A stretch of 39,618 bases of DNA, taken from positions 65,407-105,024 of the forward strand of contig SVPC01000003.1 in assembly GCA_015066095.1 (NCBI GenBank). The letters are read 5' to 3'. This DNA comes from Oscillospiraceae bacterium. GTDB lineage: Bacteria > Bacillota > Clostridia > Oscillospirales > Acutalibacteraceae. A program made the position numbers and the translations under genes. Within the stretch, counting starts at the first letter, position 1. Every line of letters starts with the position of its first letter. The notes under the pieces were generated by a model. The model saw only the letters and a list, made by a program, of their open reading frames with translations, was not told the origin of the DNA and did no database searches. This document shows positions 16,627 through 25,823 of this stretch, piece after piece.

Positions 16627-16660
16627 AACGGGGCAAGGAGAAAATTCTCCTTGCCCCGTT
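16627..16660 (-). terminator. Strong hairpin after the LRR gene
   Basis: A perfect 16-bp GC-rich stem (16627-16642 with 16645-16660) lies 7 nt beyond the LRR gene stop. On the minus strand it is followed by AAACATTAAT, not by a T-tract, so it is a poor textbook terminator in that direction. It may act as an mRNA 3'-end stabiliser or a terminator with a weak tract. Between it and the SLOG promoter (16538-16626) I see only a short imperfect repeat and no gene. Confidence 0.55.
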
Positions 16661-16667
16661 TGTTGTG

Positions 16668-19600
16668 TTATTTGGTTTTTACATACTTGTAAGTAGACCA
16701 GCCGGAATAATACTTGGTTTTGCCAACTGTTTTATAGGTTCTGACTCTTACATAGTATGTTTTCTTAGCACTCAAGCTCTTTAACGTGTATTTCGTAGTT
16801 TTGTAACTTGAAATAGTCTTTGTGGTTGCTTTGCTGAATGATTTTGAGGTTGAGTACTGGATTTGATACCCAGTAACTTGTGTAGATTTCTTAGTAATTG
16901 CTACAGTGATACTCTTCTTACCTGCGGTGAGTTTGGACACTGTTGTCTTGGCAGGATTGATCTTAAAGGTCAAGGTCTTAGTGCCGGTGTAGTTGCCTTT
17001 ACCCTTGATCGTAACCTTGTACGTACCTACGTTCTTCCGACCGCTTGCATACGTAACGGTGTAATCCGTATTCTTTTTAAGTGTCTTACCAGCAGAGTCC
17101 TTTACCGTAACAGTCGGTGATTTCACCTTACCGTCATAGGTATAGGTCGTGGTAGACAACTTGAAGGTCTTAGCATACTTGATAGTGGTGTTACTTGCCA
17201 CCTTACCACAAACAGTACACTTCTTAACAATGCTACCGTTCTTGGTGAGTGTTGCTTTGGTAGTAGTTGTTTTGTAAGAATGTGTTGTGAGTTTTGCAAT
17301 GGTAGAAGTCTTAGTTCCCTTACATACAGAGCAGGTATAAGTCTTAACACCGGTGGCTTTGCAGGTTGCTTTCTTGGTTACCTTTCCGGAATCGTACTTA
17401 TGAGCGACCTTTGCGATAGTTTCGGTTTTGATGACCTCTTTGCACAAGGTGCACTTATACGTTTTCGTTCCGGTTGCTGTACAAGTTGCTTTCTTGGTTA
17501 CAGTACCACTATCAGACTTATGCGAAAGTTTGTTACCACTAGTCATACCGCAAACCTTACACGTCTTAGGTTCAGTGCAAGTGGCAACTGCGTAATCGTG
17601 TGAAATTGTTCTAATATCTCCACAGGTATTACAATCCGCATCGCATACCGCATCATAAACGTGATCCGGTACAGAACGTTCTTTACCACACAAATTGCAC
17701 ACAGTATCACAAGCATTATCATATTTATGCGGTATTTTACGTGTTTCAAAACAAATGTTGCACTCACCATCGCACTCATTTGTAAATGTATGCTCTATCG
17801 TGCGAATATGTCCACAAACATTACAGTCCGTATCGCAAGAGTTGATATATTTATGTTCATCCGGAATGCGAACTTCACTACACAAATTACAATCAGCATC
17901 ACAGTTATTGGTATAGGTATGAGCTTCGATATTTACGCGGCTCTTTTTGCACTCATTACACTCTATATCACATCCGCTTGAATATACATGCTCGGGCACA
18001 TCACGTTGTGCATTACATTCATTACAAAAGGCATCACAAGCGTTATCATAAATATGGGACGGAACTGTGCGGTTTTCTTCACAAACATTACAAGACTTAT
18101 CGCAATTATTATCATAAACATGTGCCGAAGGGGTACGTTCAAACCCGCAAGAATTGCAAAAAGCATCACAGGCATTTGTATATCTATGATCACCTATTTC
18201 ACGCTCCGAACCACACAAATTACAGGTGTCATCACAGTCGTTATCGTAAAGATGCAGAGCTTTTCGGAATTCTCCGCAAACATTACAGTCACGGTCACAT
18301 TCATCTCTATATGTATGCTCAATTGTCCTTATATTACCACAAACATTACAGTTAGTGTCACAATTATTATCCCAACTATGATTACCTGTAGCATCAATAA
18401 CAGTATTTTCAGTACGAGTAACATGACAAATGGAACACTCTTCGTGCTTATAACCATCAACACCGCAATTGTTTTCTTTATCAATTATCCATTTAAAATC
18501 GTGGTTGCCTGTTGCAGCTATCACTGTGTTTTCGTTGCGCTTTATATGGCATACCGTACACTCTTCGTGCTTATAACCATCAACTCCGCAGTTGTTTTCT
18601 TTGTCCGCTTTCCATTCGAAATCGTGTGGCGGTGTTCTTATTGCATCACAAATGTTGCAAATTTCATCACAGCTGTTATCGTATTTATGTTCACCTGTTG
18701 CAGCTATCACTGTGTTTTCGTTGCGTTTTATATGACATACCATACACTCTTCGTGCTTATAACCATCAACACCGCAGTCGTTTTCTTTATCCGTTTTCCA
18801 TTCGAAATCGTGTGGCGCAGTTCTTATTGCATCACAAATATTGCAAATTTCATCACATACATTATCGTAGGTATGATTAGCACTTCCAATACAACTGTTA
18901 TAATGCCAAGTCGCATTTAATAAATTTGAATTATAATTACGATAAATACTTATCTTCTTTTTTTGTGTTTCGCTACCTCTATAAAATACTGTTTCAAGGC
19001 TATCGCATTCACAAAATGCAGAATCGCCTATGCTCGTTACGCTATCAGGAATAGTTATACTTGTAAGGCTATCGCAATATCCAAATGCAGTATAGCCTAT
19101 AATTGTTACGCTATCGGGGATGGTTATACTTTCAAGGTTGATGCAATAGTAAAACGCATACCTGCCTATACTTGTTACACTATCAGGAATAGTTATACTT
19201 GTAAGGCTATAGCAACAACTAAATGCATGATCGCCTATACTTGTAACGCTATCAGGAATAGTTATACTTGTAAGGCTATCGCAATTACCAAATGCAGAAT
19301 TGCCTATACTTGTTACACTATCAGGAATAGTTATACTTGTAAGGCTATTGCAAGAGCAAAATGCATAATCGCCTATACTTGTTACACTATCAGGAATAGT
19401 TATACTTGTAAGGCTATCGCAACCATAAAATGCGAAACCGCCTATACTTGTTACGCTATCAGGAATAGTTATACTTGTAAGGCTATCGCATTCAGAAAAT
19501 GCATGATCGCCTATACTTGTTACACTATCAGGAATAGTTATACTTGTAAGGCTATCGCAACCACTAAATGCATAATCGACTATACTAGTTACGCTATCGG

Positions 19601-20588
19601 GGATTTCTATACTTGTAAGGCTATCGCAACCACTAAATGCAGAATTGCCTATACTTGTTACGCTATCGGGGATTTCTATACTTGTAAGGCTATAGCAACT
19701 ACTAAATACAGAATCGCCTATACTTGTTACACTATCAGGAATAGTTATACTTGTGAGGCTATCGCAATATCTAAATGCAGAATCGCCTATACTTGTTACG
19801 CTATCTGGGATTATATATTCTTGCGCCTTGTTACCTATAGGATACTGAATTAATTTTGTTTTATCTTTATTAAATAAAACTCCTCTTTCATCGCTGCTAT
19901 AATACTTGTTTTCATTATCAACTGTTATACTTGTAAGGCTATCGCAATCATAAAATGCATAATTGCCTATACTTGTTACACTATCAGGAATAGTTATACT
20001 TGTAAGGCTATCGCAATATTCAAATGCAGCATAGCCTATACTTGTTACGCTATCAGGAATAGTTATACTTGTAAGGCTATCGCAATAATAAAATGCATAA
20101 TCGCCTATACTTGTTACACTATCAGGAATAGTTATACTTGTAAGGCTATCGCACCATTCAAATGCAGCATAGCCTATACTTGTTACGCTATCAGGAATAG
20201 TTATACTTCTAAGGCTATCGCAATATCTAAATGCAGAATTGCCTATACTTGTTACGCTATCTGGGATAGTTATACTTTCAAGGTTGAAGCAATGGTCAAA
20301 CACATTCCTGCCTATACTTGTTACGCTATCTGGAATAGTTATACTTGTAAGGCTATCGCAATCATAAAATGCATAATCGCCTAAACTTGTAACCGGATAT
20401 CCATCAATTACTGCAGGTATAACCACAGTTGTATCGTTGCCATTATAGGATAAAATGTTAATCTCAGAATTAACAATTTCATAGTCAAACGAATTGTAGG
20501 ACAAGGCTCCCGCGTTATAAACACTGTTTGTTAAAAGTGATGTAAATAACATAACTATTGTTATTGATAGCAACAAAATTTTTTTCAT
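16668..20588 (-). CDS. Secreted BspA-type leucine-rich-repeat protein with Cys-rich repeat arrays and FN3-like C terminus
   Basis: A 1306-residue secreted protein. In order: signal peptide (about 1-28); a BspA-like LRR_5 array (about 45-545) of 19 units of 23 residues, 18 of them with the core IPDSVT, interrupted once by a non-repeat loop ([14 protein letters not shown]); an array of 14 CDxxCNxC units (about 568-1000), with three longer HEECxVC blocks within its first part; three KTYxCxxC units (about 1020-1105); a small beta domain (about 1135-1205); and a fibronectin type III-like domain (about 1210-1306). BspA-like LRRs mediate surface adhesion. The Cys arrays (three Cys plus one His per unit) could bind metal, but that is inference. 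There is no LPXTG or dockerin, so its anchoring is unknown. It is coupled to the 224-aa gene by a 1-nt gap; AAAAGGAG precedes the start. Confidence 0.88.
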   Translation of the reverse strand: MKKILLLSITIVMLFTSLLTNSVYNAGALSYNSFDYEIVNSEINILSYNGNDTTVVIPAVIDGYPVTSLGDYAFYDCDSLTSITIPDSVTSIGRNVFDHCFNLESITIPDSVTSIGNSAFRYCDSLRSITIPDSVTSIGYAAFEWCDSLTSITIPDSVTSIGDYAFYYCDSLTSITIPDSVTSIGYAAFEYCDSLTSITIPDSVTSIGNYAFYDCDSLTSITVDNENKYYSSDERGVLFNKDKTKLIQYPIGNKAQEYIIPDSVTSIGDSAFRYCDSLTSITIPDSVTSIGDSVFSSCYSLTSIEIPDSVTSIGNSAFSGCDSLTSIEIPDSVTSIVDYAFSGCDSLTSITIPDSVTSIGDHAFSECDSLTSITIPDSVTSIGGFAFYGCDSLTSITIPDSVTSIGDYAFCSCNSLTSITIPDSVTSIGNSAFGNCDSLTSITIPDSVTSIGDHAFSCCYSLTSITIPDSVTSIGRYAFYYCINLESITIPDSVTIIGYTAFGYCDSLTSITIPDSVTSIGDSAFCECDSLETVFYRGSETQKKKISIYRNYNSNLLNATWHYNSCIGSANHTYDNVCDEICNICDAIRTAPHDFEWKTDKENDCGVDGYKHEECMVCHIKRNENTVIAATGEHKYDNSCDEICNICDAIRTPPHDFEWKADKENNCGVDGYKHEECTVCHIKRNENTVIAATGNHDFKWIIDKENNCGVDGYKHEECSICHVTRTENTVIDATGNHSWDNNCDTNCNVCGNIRTIEHTYRDECDRDCNVCGEFRKALHLYDNDCDDTCNLCGSEREIGDHRYTNACDAFCNSCGFERTPSAHVYDNNCDKSCNVCEENRTVPSHIYDNACDAFCNECNAQRDVPEHVYSSGCDIECNECKKSRVNIEAHTYTNNCDADCNLCSEVRIPDEHKYINSCDTDCNVCGHIRTIEHTFTNECDGECNICFETRKIPHKYDNACDTVCNLCGKERSVPDHVYDAVCDADCNTCGDIRTISHDYAVATCTEPKTCKVCGMTSGNKLSHKSDSGTVTKKATCTATGTKTYKCTLCKEVIKTETIAKVAHKYDSGKVTKKATCKATGVKTYTCSVCKGTKTSTIAKLTTHSYKTTTTKATLTKNGSIVKKCTVCGKVASNTTIKYAKTFKLSTTTYTYDGKVKSPTVTVKDSAGKTLKKNTDYTVTYASGRKNVGTYKVTIKGKGNYTGTKTLTFKINPAKTTVSKLTAGKKSITVAITKKSTQVTGYQIQYSTSKSFSKATTKTISSYKTTKYTLKSLSAKKTYYVRVRTYKTVGKTKYYSGWSTYKYVKTK
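17550..18890 (-). repeat. Array of 14 Cys-rich repeats (CDxxCNxC) with three longer HEECxVC blocks
   Basis: In-frame coding repeats, each about 30 residues, of the pattern H-x-Y-x-N-x-C-D-x2-C-N-x-C-x3-R. The three right-hand blocks (18390-18890) are nearly identical at DNA level and include a second motif, [15 protein letters not shown]; the remaining units have diverged. Confidence 0.85.
18990..19816 (-). repeat. 69-bp tandem repeat array 1 (12 LRR units)
   Basis: Twelve head-to-tail 69-bp units, each encoding one 23-residue LRR. Many neighbouring units differ at only a few bases, mainly around the variable dipeptide and codon choices such as TCAGGA versus TCGGGG. This suggests recent expansion by slippage or unequal recombination. 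Confidence 0.9.
19924..20393 (-). repeat. 69-bp tandem repeat array 2 (6-7 LRR units)
   Basis: The same 69-bp unit as array 1, separated from it by about 110 bp of non-repeat coding sequence. Because the units nearly match across both arrays, recombination between them could delete or duplicate blocks while keeping the frame. Confidence 0.88.
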
Positions 20589-20589
20589 T

Positions 20590-21264
20590 TTAATTCTCCT
20601 TTTTACTTAGCGTCCAAAAATACATATCCAAAAGTTTCATAAAAGGATAATCAGTAGTTGACTTTATAACTATAGATTTATGATTATTTATGTCTTTTAT
20701 TAAATTATGGTTAGCATTTAACCATTTAAGCAATGAATCAATTCTGTTAGAGAATTTTCCATTATTATTAATTCCATAAAGTTTCATACTTTTATGAACG
20801 TTAATATCATAAGCAGGAACGCACCCATATACGCCAAGCAGAATTTTAGTAATCAAAGTATCACTAGGTTTAATACCAAGTGAAACATAATATTTTTCAA
20901 TTGTGTTATAGGCTTCAACTATTACTTTGCGATATTCACAACAATCTGTAAGGGGGTTAAGTTTAAAAAGTTTTATATTGTTATTATTAAAAAGTTGCTC
21001 AGTTAATTTTTCGTGAACTAAATAATCAAACTCCTGCAATAATTTTGAAGAACCTCGATACATACCCCAGCTTGCAAGATATCCAACTAAATGTAAAGCT
21101 AAAATTTTAGAATTTGCGCTTTTATAGCCGACTTTATAAACACCTGCAAATGCATTGTAGCAGTCTTCCCAAGACTTAAAACGAGTAGAACTTGCTAGAC
21201 ACTCGTCTGCAAAGCATTTAAAAACTTTTTTCACTTTATATTGAGCAATTGGATATTTTTTCAT
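20590..21264 (-). CDS. Conserved protein of unknown function (WGMYRGSS motif)
   Basis: A 224-residue soluble, probably helical protein with no signal peptide or membrane span. I cannot assign a function. Two notable patches are [19 protein letters not shown] (about residues 57-76) and [12 protein letters not shown] (about 147-158). The first resembles a motif I recall from scattered uncharacterised bacterial proteins; this was not checked. The stop is 1 nt before the LRR gene, so the two are translated from one message. GGGAGA precedes the start. Upstream lies a roughly 217-nt leader with switch-like structure. A regulator, immunity factor or accessory protein for the secreted LRR partner are possibilities, none supported directly. 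Confidence 0.75.
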   Translation of the reverse strand: MKKYPIAQYKVKKVFKCFADECLASSTRFKSWEDCYNAFAGVYKVGYKSANSKILALHLVGYLASWGMYRGSSKLLQEFDYLVHEKLTEQLFNNNNIKLFKLNPLTDCCEYRKVIVEAYNTIEKYYVSLGIKPSDTLITKILLGVYGCVPAYDINVHKSMKLYGINNNGKFSNRIDSLLKWLNANHNLIKDINNHKSIVIKSTTDYPFMKLLDMYFWTLSKKEN

Positions 21265-21481
21265 TTTAGTCTCCCTAAAAAACCAAAAATTCGGCTACCG
21301 AAGTAACAGCACAAAAACGCAAACTCCGATAGTCGCCAAACTATATCGATACGAAAAACACATACTATGTACTCGAGCCGATGGAATTTGCATTTTTATC
21401 AAATTCAGGGCTCAAGAAAAAAGGGTATACTAACCTTATGCAATATGCATTTTTCGATTTTAAATATCATTATAACTTGGC
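21265..21481 (-). ncRNA. Structured 5' leader with possible terminator/antiterminator switch
   Basis: About 217 nt of untranslated leader between the predicted start (near 21481) and the 224-aa gene. A stem-loop spans 21372-21416: 8 bp (GGCTCAAG with CTCGAGCC on the plus strand, one wobble), then an inner 7 bp (GAATTTG with CAAATTC). A second small hairpin (21290-21302, TTCGG/CCGAA) is followed on the minus strand by TTTTTGGTTTTTT just before the ribosome site. The first stem shares bases (21376-21381) that can instead pair with 21291-21296 in the second hairpin, so the two folds exclude each other. It matches no riboswitch or T-box I know (no T-box sequence, no c-di-GMP or THF core). Confidence 0.5.
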
Positions 21482-21487
21482 TAGTAT

Positions 21488-21516
21488 ATTTTACCATATT
21501 TAATTTTTATTTTCAA
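21488..21516 (-). promoter_or_regulatory. Promoter of the unknown/LRR operon
   Basis: On the minus strand TTGAAA (21511-21516) and TAAAAT (21488-21493) have a 17-bp spacer; each box has one mismatch to consensus. Predicted start is near 21481, so the leader is unusually long for this window, where other leaders are 0-30 nt. Confidence 0.65.
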
Positions 21517-21699
21517 GACCAATGTTGAATGACACAATGTATATAAACTTTAACTGCCCACTGACATCTTTACACAGAAAATCCGGAAAAGTGTCATAGT
21601 GGGTTACACACTTTGAAAAGGTATGTAACAAAAAACAGCATAGCCAATAGCTATACCGCAAAACGCACATCAATTATTTAATTTTGATACAAGAGCCAC
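21517..21699. other. Non-coding stretch with an unexplained hairpin
   Basis: Together with the leader and promoter this is the only gene-free stretch over 300 bases (21265-21743). No convincing ORF or RNA gene is visible in this part. An inverted repeat pairs 21557-21566 with 21592-21603 (CCCACT..GACA with a 2-nt bulge). Its role is unknown. Confidence 0.5.
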
Positions 21700-21733
21700 C
21701 TTTGGGCACCTTCCTTACGGAGGGTGCCCAAAG
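21700..21733 (-). terminator. Hairpin at the end of the long operon, downstream of the transketolase genes
   Basis: An 11-bp stem (21700-21710 with 21723-21733) carries a small inner stem. It lies 10 nt beyond the transketolase stop. On the minus strand there is no T-tract after it; on the plus strand TTTTTT follows 7 nt later. It is flanked by a near-perfect 9-bp direct repeat (AAGAGCCAC at 21691 and AAGAGCCGC at 21731). It is probably the 3' end of the operon, but not a classical terminator in that direction. Confidence 0.5.
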
Positions 21734-21743
21734 AGCCGCTTTT

Positions 21744-22691
21744 TTATTTCTTCAATTCAATTGCCTTTAAAACTTTTTCTTTAATATTAACTGCGCGAAG
21801 TCCAAATTCATCGAGTAACTTTACGGCGGGACCAGAATGACCAAACTCATCATAAACACCAAGTTTTAATATCGGCACAGGATATTCCTCTGAAAGATAT
21901 TCTGCAACGGCACTGCCAAGACCGCCGATTACTGAATGTTCTTCAGCGGTAACAATAGCTCCTGTTTCTTTAGCGGCTTTAAGCACGATTTCTTTATCAA
22001 ACGGTTTAATTGTTGCTATATTTATAACTCGCGCATTTATTCCCTCTTCTTTTAACAAATCGTGGGCAATCAAAGCCTCATTAACCATAAGACCTGTTGC
22101 AATAATGGTAACATCATTACCAGTTTTAAGTTCCACACCTTTACCGATTTCAAATTTATAATCATCACCGAAAACTACCGGTACTGCGAGTCTGCCGAAT
22201 CGCAAATAAACAGGGCCATCGTGTTCAAGTGCAGCCTCAACCGCCAATGCAGCTTCGGTAACATCAGCAGGGTTAATGATAGTCATACCGGGAATGGTGC
22301 GCATTAAAGCGATATCCTCGTTACATTGGTGAGTCGCACCGTCTTCACCTACCGAAATGCCAGCATGTGTAGCGCCAATAATAACATTAAGGTGCGGATA
22401 ACCAATTGAATTTCTAACCTGTTCAAAAGCACGACCTGCGGCAAACATAGCAAACGAACTGCAAAACACCTTTTTACCAGTTGCAGCAATACCGGCGGCG
22501 ATACTCATCATATTTTGTTCGGCAATACCGCAATCGTAAAATCTTTCGGGAAACTCTTTTTTAAACTTGCCTGTCTGTGTAGCGGCGGCAAGGTCGGCAT
22601 CAAGAACGATAAAATCATCGCGTTTTTTACCTAAATCAACTAGTGCCTGACCGTAAGCGGCACGAGTAGCAACAGTTTTAATCTCAGACAT
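21744..22691 (-). CDS. Transketolase, C-terminal subunit
   Basis: A 315-residue protein covering the pyrimidine-binding and C-terminal domains of transketolase. Motifs: FYDCGIAEQNMMSIAAGIA, with the Glu that activates thiamine diphosphate; THAGISVGEDGATHQ; and the C-terminal EEHSVIGGLGSAVAEYL. It pairs with the N-terminal subunit encoded 12 nt upstream to make a functional split enzyme, which exchanges two-carbon ketol units in the pentose phosphate pathway. The split is typical of many Clostridia and archaea. It is the last gene of the long operon; GGGGGTAAGG precedes the ATG. Confidence 0.94.
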   Translation of the reverse strand: MSEIKTVATRAAYGQALVDLGKKRDDFIVLDADLAAATQTGKFKKEFPERFYDCGIAEQNMMSIAAGIAATGKKVFCSSFAMFAAGRAFEQVRNSIGYPHLNVIIGATHAGISVGEDGATHQCNEDIALMRTIPGMTIINPADVTEAALAVEAALEHDGPVYLRFGRLAVPVVFGDDYKFEIGKGVELKTGNDVTIIATGLMVNEALIAHDLLKEEGINARVINIATIKPFDKEIVLKAAKETGAIVTAEEHSVIGGLGSAVAEYLSEEYPVPILKLGVYDEFGHSGPAVKLLDEFGLRAVNIKEKVLKAIELKK

Positions 22692-22703
22692 AACCTTACC
22701 CCC

Positions 22704-23540
22704 TTAGTTTAATTCCTCAAATATTTTTTTGAGGTCACTCATAGCAACCTCATATTGTTCGTCATTAGGCGCTTTACCGTGCCAATCGCACGAGTTTTCC
22801 ATAAACGAAACACCTTTCCCCTTAGTGGTTTTTGCAACAATACATACGGGTTTATTAATATTTTCGGCATCTGCGACAGCCTTTTCAATTTGATTAAAAT
22901 CGTGACCGTCAATAGTGATAACATGCCAATTAAATGCTTCGAATTTTTTATCAATAGGATAAGGAGAATTTACTTCATCAATGGTGCCGTCAATTTGAAG
23001 ATTATTATAATCAACAAAAATTGTAAGGTTAGAAAGATTTTTGTTGGCGGCAAACATAGCGGCTTCCCAAACCTGTCCTTCTTCCAACTCACCATCGCCT
23101 AAAAGTGCATACACTTTATAATTATCGCAAAAATGTTTTGCCGATAATGCCATACCAACCGCACAAGAAATGCCCTGACCTAACGAGCCGGAAGACATAT
23201 CAACACCGGGGATATGTTTCATATCGGGATGACCTTGCAAAATACTGCCAATTTGACGTAAAGTAGTAAGTGATTCTACATCAAAAAAACCTCTGTTAGC
23301 CAAAACCGAATATAAAAGCGGCGCAGCATGGCCTTTAGAGAGCACAAAACGGTCTCTATCAGGTTTTTTGGGATTTTTAGGGTCGATGTTCATTTTTTCA
23401 AAATACAAATATGTAAGAATATCTGCACTTGAAAGAGAACCACCGGGATGACCTGCTTTTGCGGCATGGACACCTTCAATAATACCCATACGCACTTTAC
23501 AAGCCATTTTTTGAAGTTCTTTAATTTTAGAAACTTCCAT
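22704..23540 (-). CDS. Transketolase, N-terminal subunit
   Basis: A 278-residue protein carrying the thiamine-diphosphate-binding domain: AAKAGHPGGSLS near the N terminus, SKGHAAPLLYS, GSLGQGISCAVGMA and the cofactor motif GDGELEEGQVWEA through NNLQIDG. It forms an enzyme with the C-terminal subunit. I prefer the ATG at 23540, with GGAG 4 nt upstream, over the ATG at 23549, which almost touches its AAAGG. It lies 9-18 nt after the HAD gene. Confidence 0.94.
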   Translation of the reverse strand: MEVSKIKELQKMACKVRMGIIEGVHAAKAGHPGGSLSSADILTYLYFEKMNIDPKNPKKPDRDRFVLSKGHAAPLLYSVLANRGFFDVESLTTLRQIGSILQGHPDMKHIPGVDMSSGSLGQGISCAVGMALSAKHFCDNYKVYALLGDGELEEGQVWEAAMFAANKNLSNLTIFVDYNNLQIDGTIDEVNSPYPIDKKFEAFNWHVITIDGHDFNQIEKAVADAENINKPVCIVAKTTKGKGVSFMENSCDWHGKAPNDEQYEVAMSDLKKIFEELN

Positions 23541-23558
23541 TTTCTCCATCCTTTCAAA

Positions 23559-24392
23559 TTACTTGGTATGTATTTGTGTTAAATAATCAATAAAATCAGC
23601 AACTGCGCCATCTTCACAAGGTACAGTTATATAATGGGCAACCGCCTTAACATCATCAGGTGCACCTGCTGTAGCAGCAGCAATATCGGCATTTTTAAGC
23701 ATTGGTACATCATTATAAAAATCACCGATAGCGTATGATTTACCCTTTTGTATATTCAAAATTTTACATAACTCTTTAATGGCACTTGCTTTCGAAATAC
23801 CATTAGGTACTATTTCTAAAAAAGAGTGTCTTATATCATTGCAAACCATGAAAGTATCAATAAAGCGTGAAGAAAAATCGAAATTATCTGCAATTTGTTT
23901 TATTTTTTCAAACTCATTTGTATCTGTAGATAAGAAAATCACCTTATTCCAAAGAAGCTTATCCGCTTCTTTGAAACTTATCATAGGGGCCTTAAAACCC
24001 TCATATTCTTGATGAAAATCGCTTTCATTGTTTCTAATCAAAGTAAAAGATTTATTGCCCGAATGTATTTCACAACCTATATTTAAGTTAGCATCAATAA
24101 TGTATTTTAATAATTTGTGGTCACTTGAAGGAATAATCTCTTGATACAAAATTTTGTTATTTTCATAGTCATATATTAAACAACCATTGGCAACTACCGA
24201 TGGTGAGAATCGTTTAAGATTGTCCGTTATGCTAGAAATAGCGTTAGCACTTCTACCGGTTGCAACTGAAAATTTACCACCTTGACTAATAAAATATTCT
24301 ATTTTTTCGATATTTTTTGGGTTTATCCAACCGCTTGAAACCAATGTTTCATCAACATCACTTGCAATTAGACAACCGTCAAATATTCCCAT
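23559..24392 (-). CDS. Cof-type HAD phosphatase
   Basis: A 277-residue HAD-superfamily hydrolase of the IIB (Cof) class. Motif I is SDVDETL with the nucleophilic Asp; FSVATGRSANAI is motif II; AIGDFYNDVPMLKNADIAAA is the C-terminal motif IV. Such enzymes dephosphorylate sugar phosphates, nucleotides or flavin precursors, and the substrate is not evident. It overlaps rluD by 14 nt and is followed closely by the transketolase pair, so a sugar-phosphate substrate is plausible but inferred. Confidence 0.9.
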   Translation of the reverse strand: MGIFDGCLIASDVDETLVSSGWINPKNIEKIEYFISQGGKFSVATGRSANAISSITDNLKRFSPSVVANGCLIYDYENNKILYQEIIPSSDHKLLKYIIDANLNIGCEIHSGNKSFTLIRNNESDFHQEYEGFKAPMISFKEADKLLWNKVIFLSTDTNEFEKIKQIADNFDFSSRFIDTFMVCNDIRHSFLEIVPNGISKASAIKELCKILNIQKGKSYAIGDFYNDVPMLKNADIAAATAGAPDDVKAVAHYITVPCEDGAVADFIDYLTQIHTK

Positions 24393-25299
24393 TTTTGTTT
24401 AACTTCCTTAAATACTTATTAAAATATTCCGGTAATTCAGAATCAAATTCAACATATCTATTAGTTTCAGGGTGAATAAAACCGATTTTTTTAGCATGTA
24501 AACATTGACCTGAAAGTTCGGTAATCACCTTTTTGGGACCATAAACATCGTCCCCTGCGACCGGATGGCCGATATAAGCCATATGTACCCTAATTTGGTG
24601 CGTTCTGCCTGTTTCAAGCTGTAATTTCAAATGAGTAAACTCACCAAAGCGTTCTAAAACCTCATAATGGGTTACTGCGTTTCTTGAAGCGGTGTTTGTA
24701 ACCGCCATTTGTTTACGCTTTGTAGGATGTCTGCCAATCGGCGCATTTACTGTACCATTATCATCTTTAAAATTACCATAAACAATCGCCTCATATTCGC
24801 GTGTAAAGGAATGTTCCTTAATCTGCTGGGCTAAATGTATATGGGCATTATCATTTTTAGCTACAATTAAAAGTCCGCTGGTATTTTTGTCAATACGGTG
24901 TACTATACCTGGACGCATAACACCATTTATACCTGAAAGACTGTTTTTACAATGGAACATAAGGCCGTTAACAAGCGTATTTTCAAAGTTACCTGCCGCG
25001 GGATGTACCACCATACCTTTTGGTTTATTCACAACCAACAAATCATCATCTTCATACACAATATCAAGTTGTAAATCTTGCGGTAGAACATCATACTCTG
25101 TTGGATCAGGTATTAATACACAAACAGAATCGCCGTATTTGAGTTTAGCGTTCTTTTGAGCAGTTTTTCCACCAACAGTAACACAACCTTCAGTTATAAG
25201 TTTGGCAGCTCTGGAACGAGTAATATCTGCGATTTCGGCAACAAAAACATCTGCTCTTACCGAATTTTCACCCAAAAAATTTTCAATAATTTTATTCAT
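24379..25299 (-). CDS. rluD: 23S rRNA/tRNA pseudouridine synthase, RluD family
   Basis: A 306-residue pseudouridine synthase with an N-terminal S4 RNA-binding domain (about residues 12-75) and the catalytic motif GIVHRIDKNTSGLLIVAK containing the nucleophilic Asp. LETGRTHQIRVHMAYIGHPVAGDDVYG is also typical of RluA/RluD enzymes. It resembles B. subtilis YlyB, which also follows lspA. The start at 25299 overlaps the lspA stop (ATGAATAA); a longer in-frame extension to 25365 lies inside lspA and is not needed. The exact target uridine is unknown. Confidence 0.92.
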   Translation of the reverse strand: MNKIIENFLGENSVRADVFVAEIADITRSRAAKLITEGCVTVGGKTAQKNAKLKYGDSVCVLIPDPTEYDVLPQDLQLDIVYEDDDLLVVNKPKGMVVHPAAGNFENTLVNGLMFHCKNSLSGINGVMRPGIVHRIDKNTSGLLIVAKNDNAHIHLAQQIKEHSFTREYEAIVYGNFKDDNGTVNAPIGRHPTKRKQMAVTNTASRNAVTHYEVLERFGEFTHLKLQLETGRTHQIRVHMAYIGHPVAGDDVYGPKKVITELSGQCLHAKKIGFIHPETNRYVEFDSELPEYFNKYLRKLNKNGNI

Positions 25300-25804
25300 T
25301 ATTTTGGTTAGCTTGATAGAGTGCTCTTCTTTTTGCTTTTGCGTCTTTAATACTATCATAAACAAAGTATACGATTAAAAGAGATGCGCCTAAAACTATT
25401 GAACAGTCAGCAATATTAAATACCGGGAAAGACTGCCAAAAATCAAACTGCAAAAAGTCAACAACCTTGCCATCGCGGAAAACACGGTCAATCATATTTC
25501 CAAGACCGCCAAAAATCACAAAAGTTACCGCCCAAAAGACAAATTTGTTATTTCTGCCAAGTTTTAAAAGCAAGGTAAAGCAAACAATCATCAAAATAGC
25601 ACTCAATGACAAAATAAGCCATGTATAATCTTCAAAAACGCCCCAAGCGGCACCGGTATTAGTACGATATTTGAAATTTATCAAACCATTTAAAAAATCA
25701 GTTTGAACATTAAACTGTAAATTATTAACAACAAGATATTTAGTAAATTGGTCAAAAGCAAGAATCGCAAAACCGCAAAAAATCGCGAGTATATAACTAA
25801 ACAA
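25292..25804 (-). CDS. lspA: Lipoprotein signal peptidase (signal peptidase II)
   Basis: A 170-residue aspartic protease with four membrane spans that removes signal peptides from prolipoproteins. The catalytic pair is seen in GGLGNMIDRV (first Asp) and FNIADCSIVLGA (second Asp); NTGAAWG is another conserved family patch. It lies 19 nt after divIVA and overlaps rluD by 8 nt, the same lspA-rluD order as in B. subtilis (lspA-ylyB). Confidence 0.96.
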   Translation of the reverse strand: MFSYILAIFCGFAILAFDQFTKYLVVNNLQFNVQTDFLNGLINFKYRTNTGAAWGVFEDYTWLILSLSAILMIVCFTLLLKLGRNNKFVFWAVTFVIFGGLGNMIDRVFRDGKVVDFLQFDFWQSFPVFNIADCSIVLGASLLIVYFVYDSIKDAKAKRRALYQANQNNE

Positions 25805-25823
25805 AAATATTCACCTCGAAATA

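Noticed and set aside
17978-19853. Long plus-strand open frames antisense to the LRR/Cys-repeat gene (up to 310 codons)
   Set aside because: They are shadows of the regular 69-bp and Cys-repeat coding sequence on the minus strand. They have no ribosome site or promoter, and their translations are just periodic repeats.
18990-20393. CRISPR array suggested by regular spacing of repeats
   Set aside because: The repeats have a 69-bp period with no unique spacers and lie inside a continuous reading frame that encodes LRRs.
21265-21481. T-box or c-di-GMP riboswitch in the LRR operon leader
   Set aside because: No T-box core, specifier-loop pattern or GEMM core could be found, so it is reported only as an unclassified structured leader.
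23540-24392. HAD gene as part of a phage or defence island
   Set aside because: It overlaps rluD and matches standard Cof phosphatases in a housekeeping operon; nothing suggests transfer.
25300-25365. Longer N terminus of rluD inside lspA
   Set aside because: The extension is a lspA frame shadow. The S4 domain begins right after the ATG at 25299, which overlaps the lspA stop.
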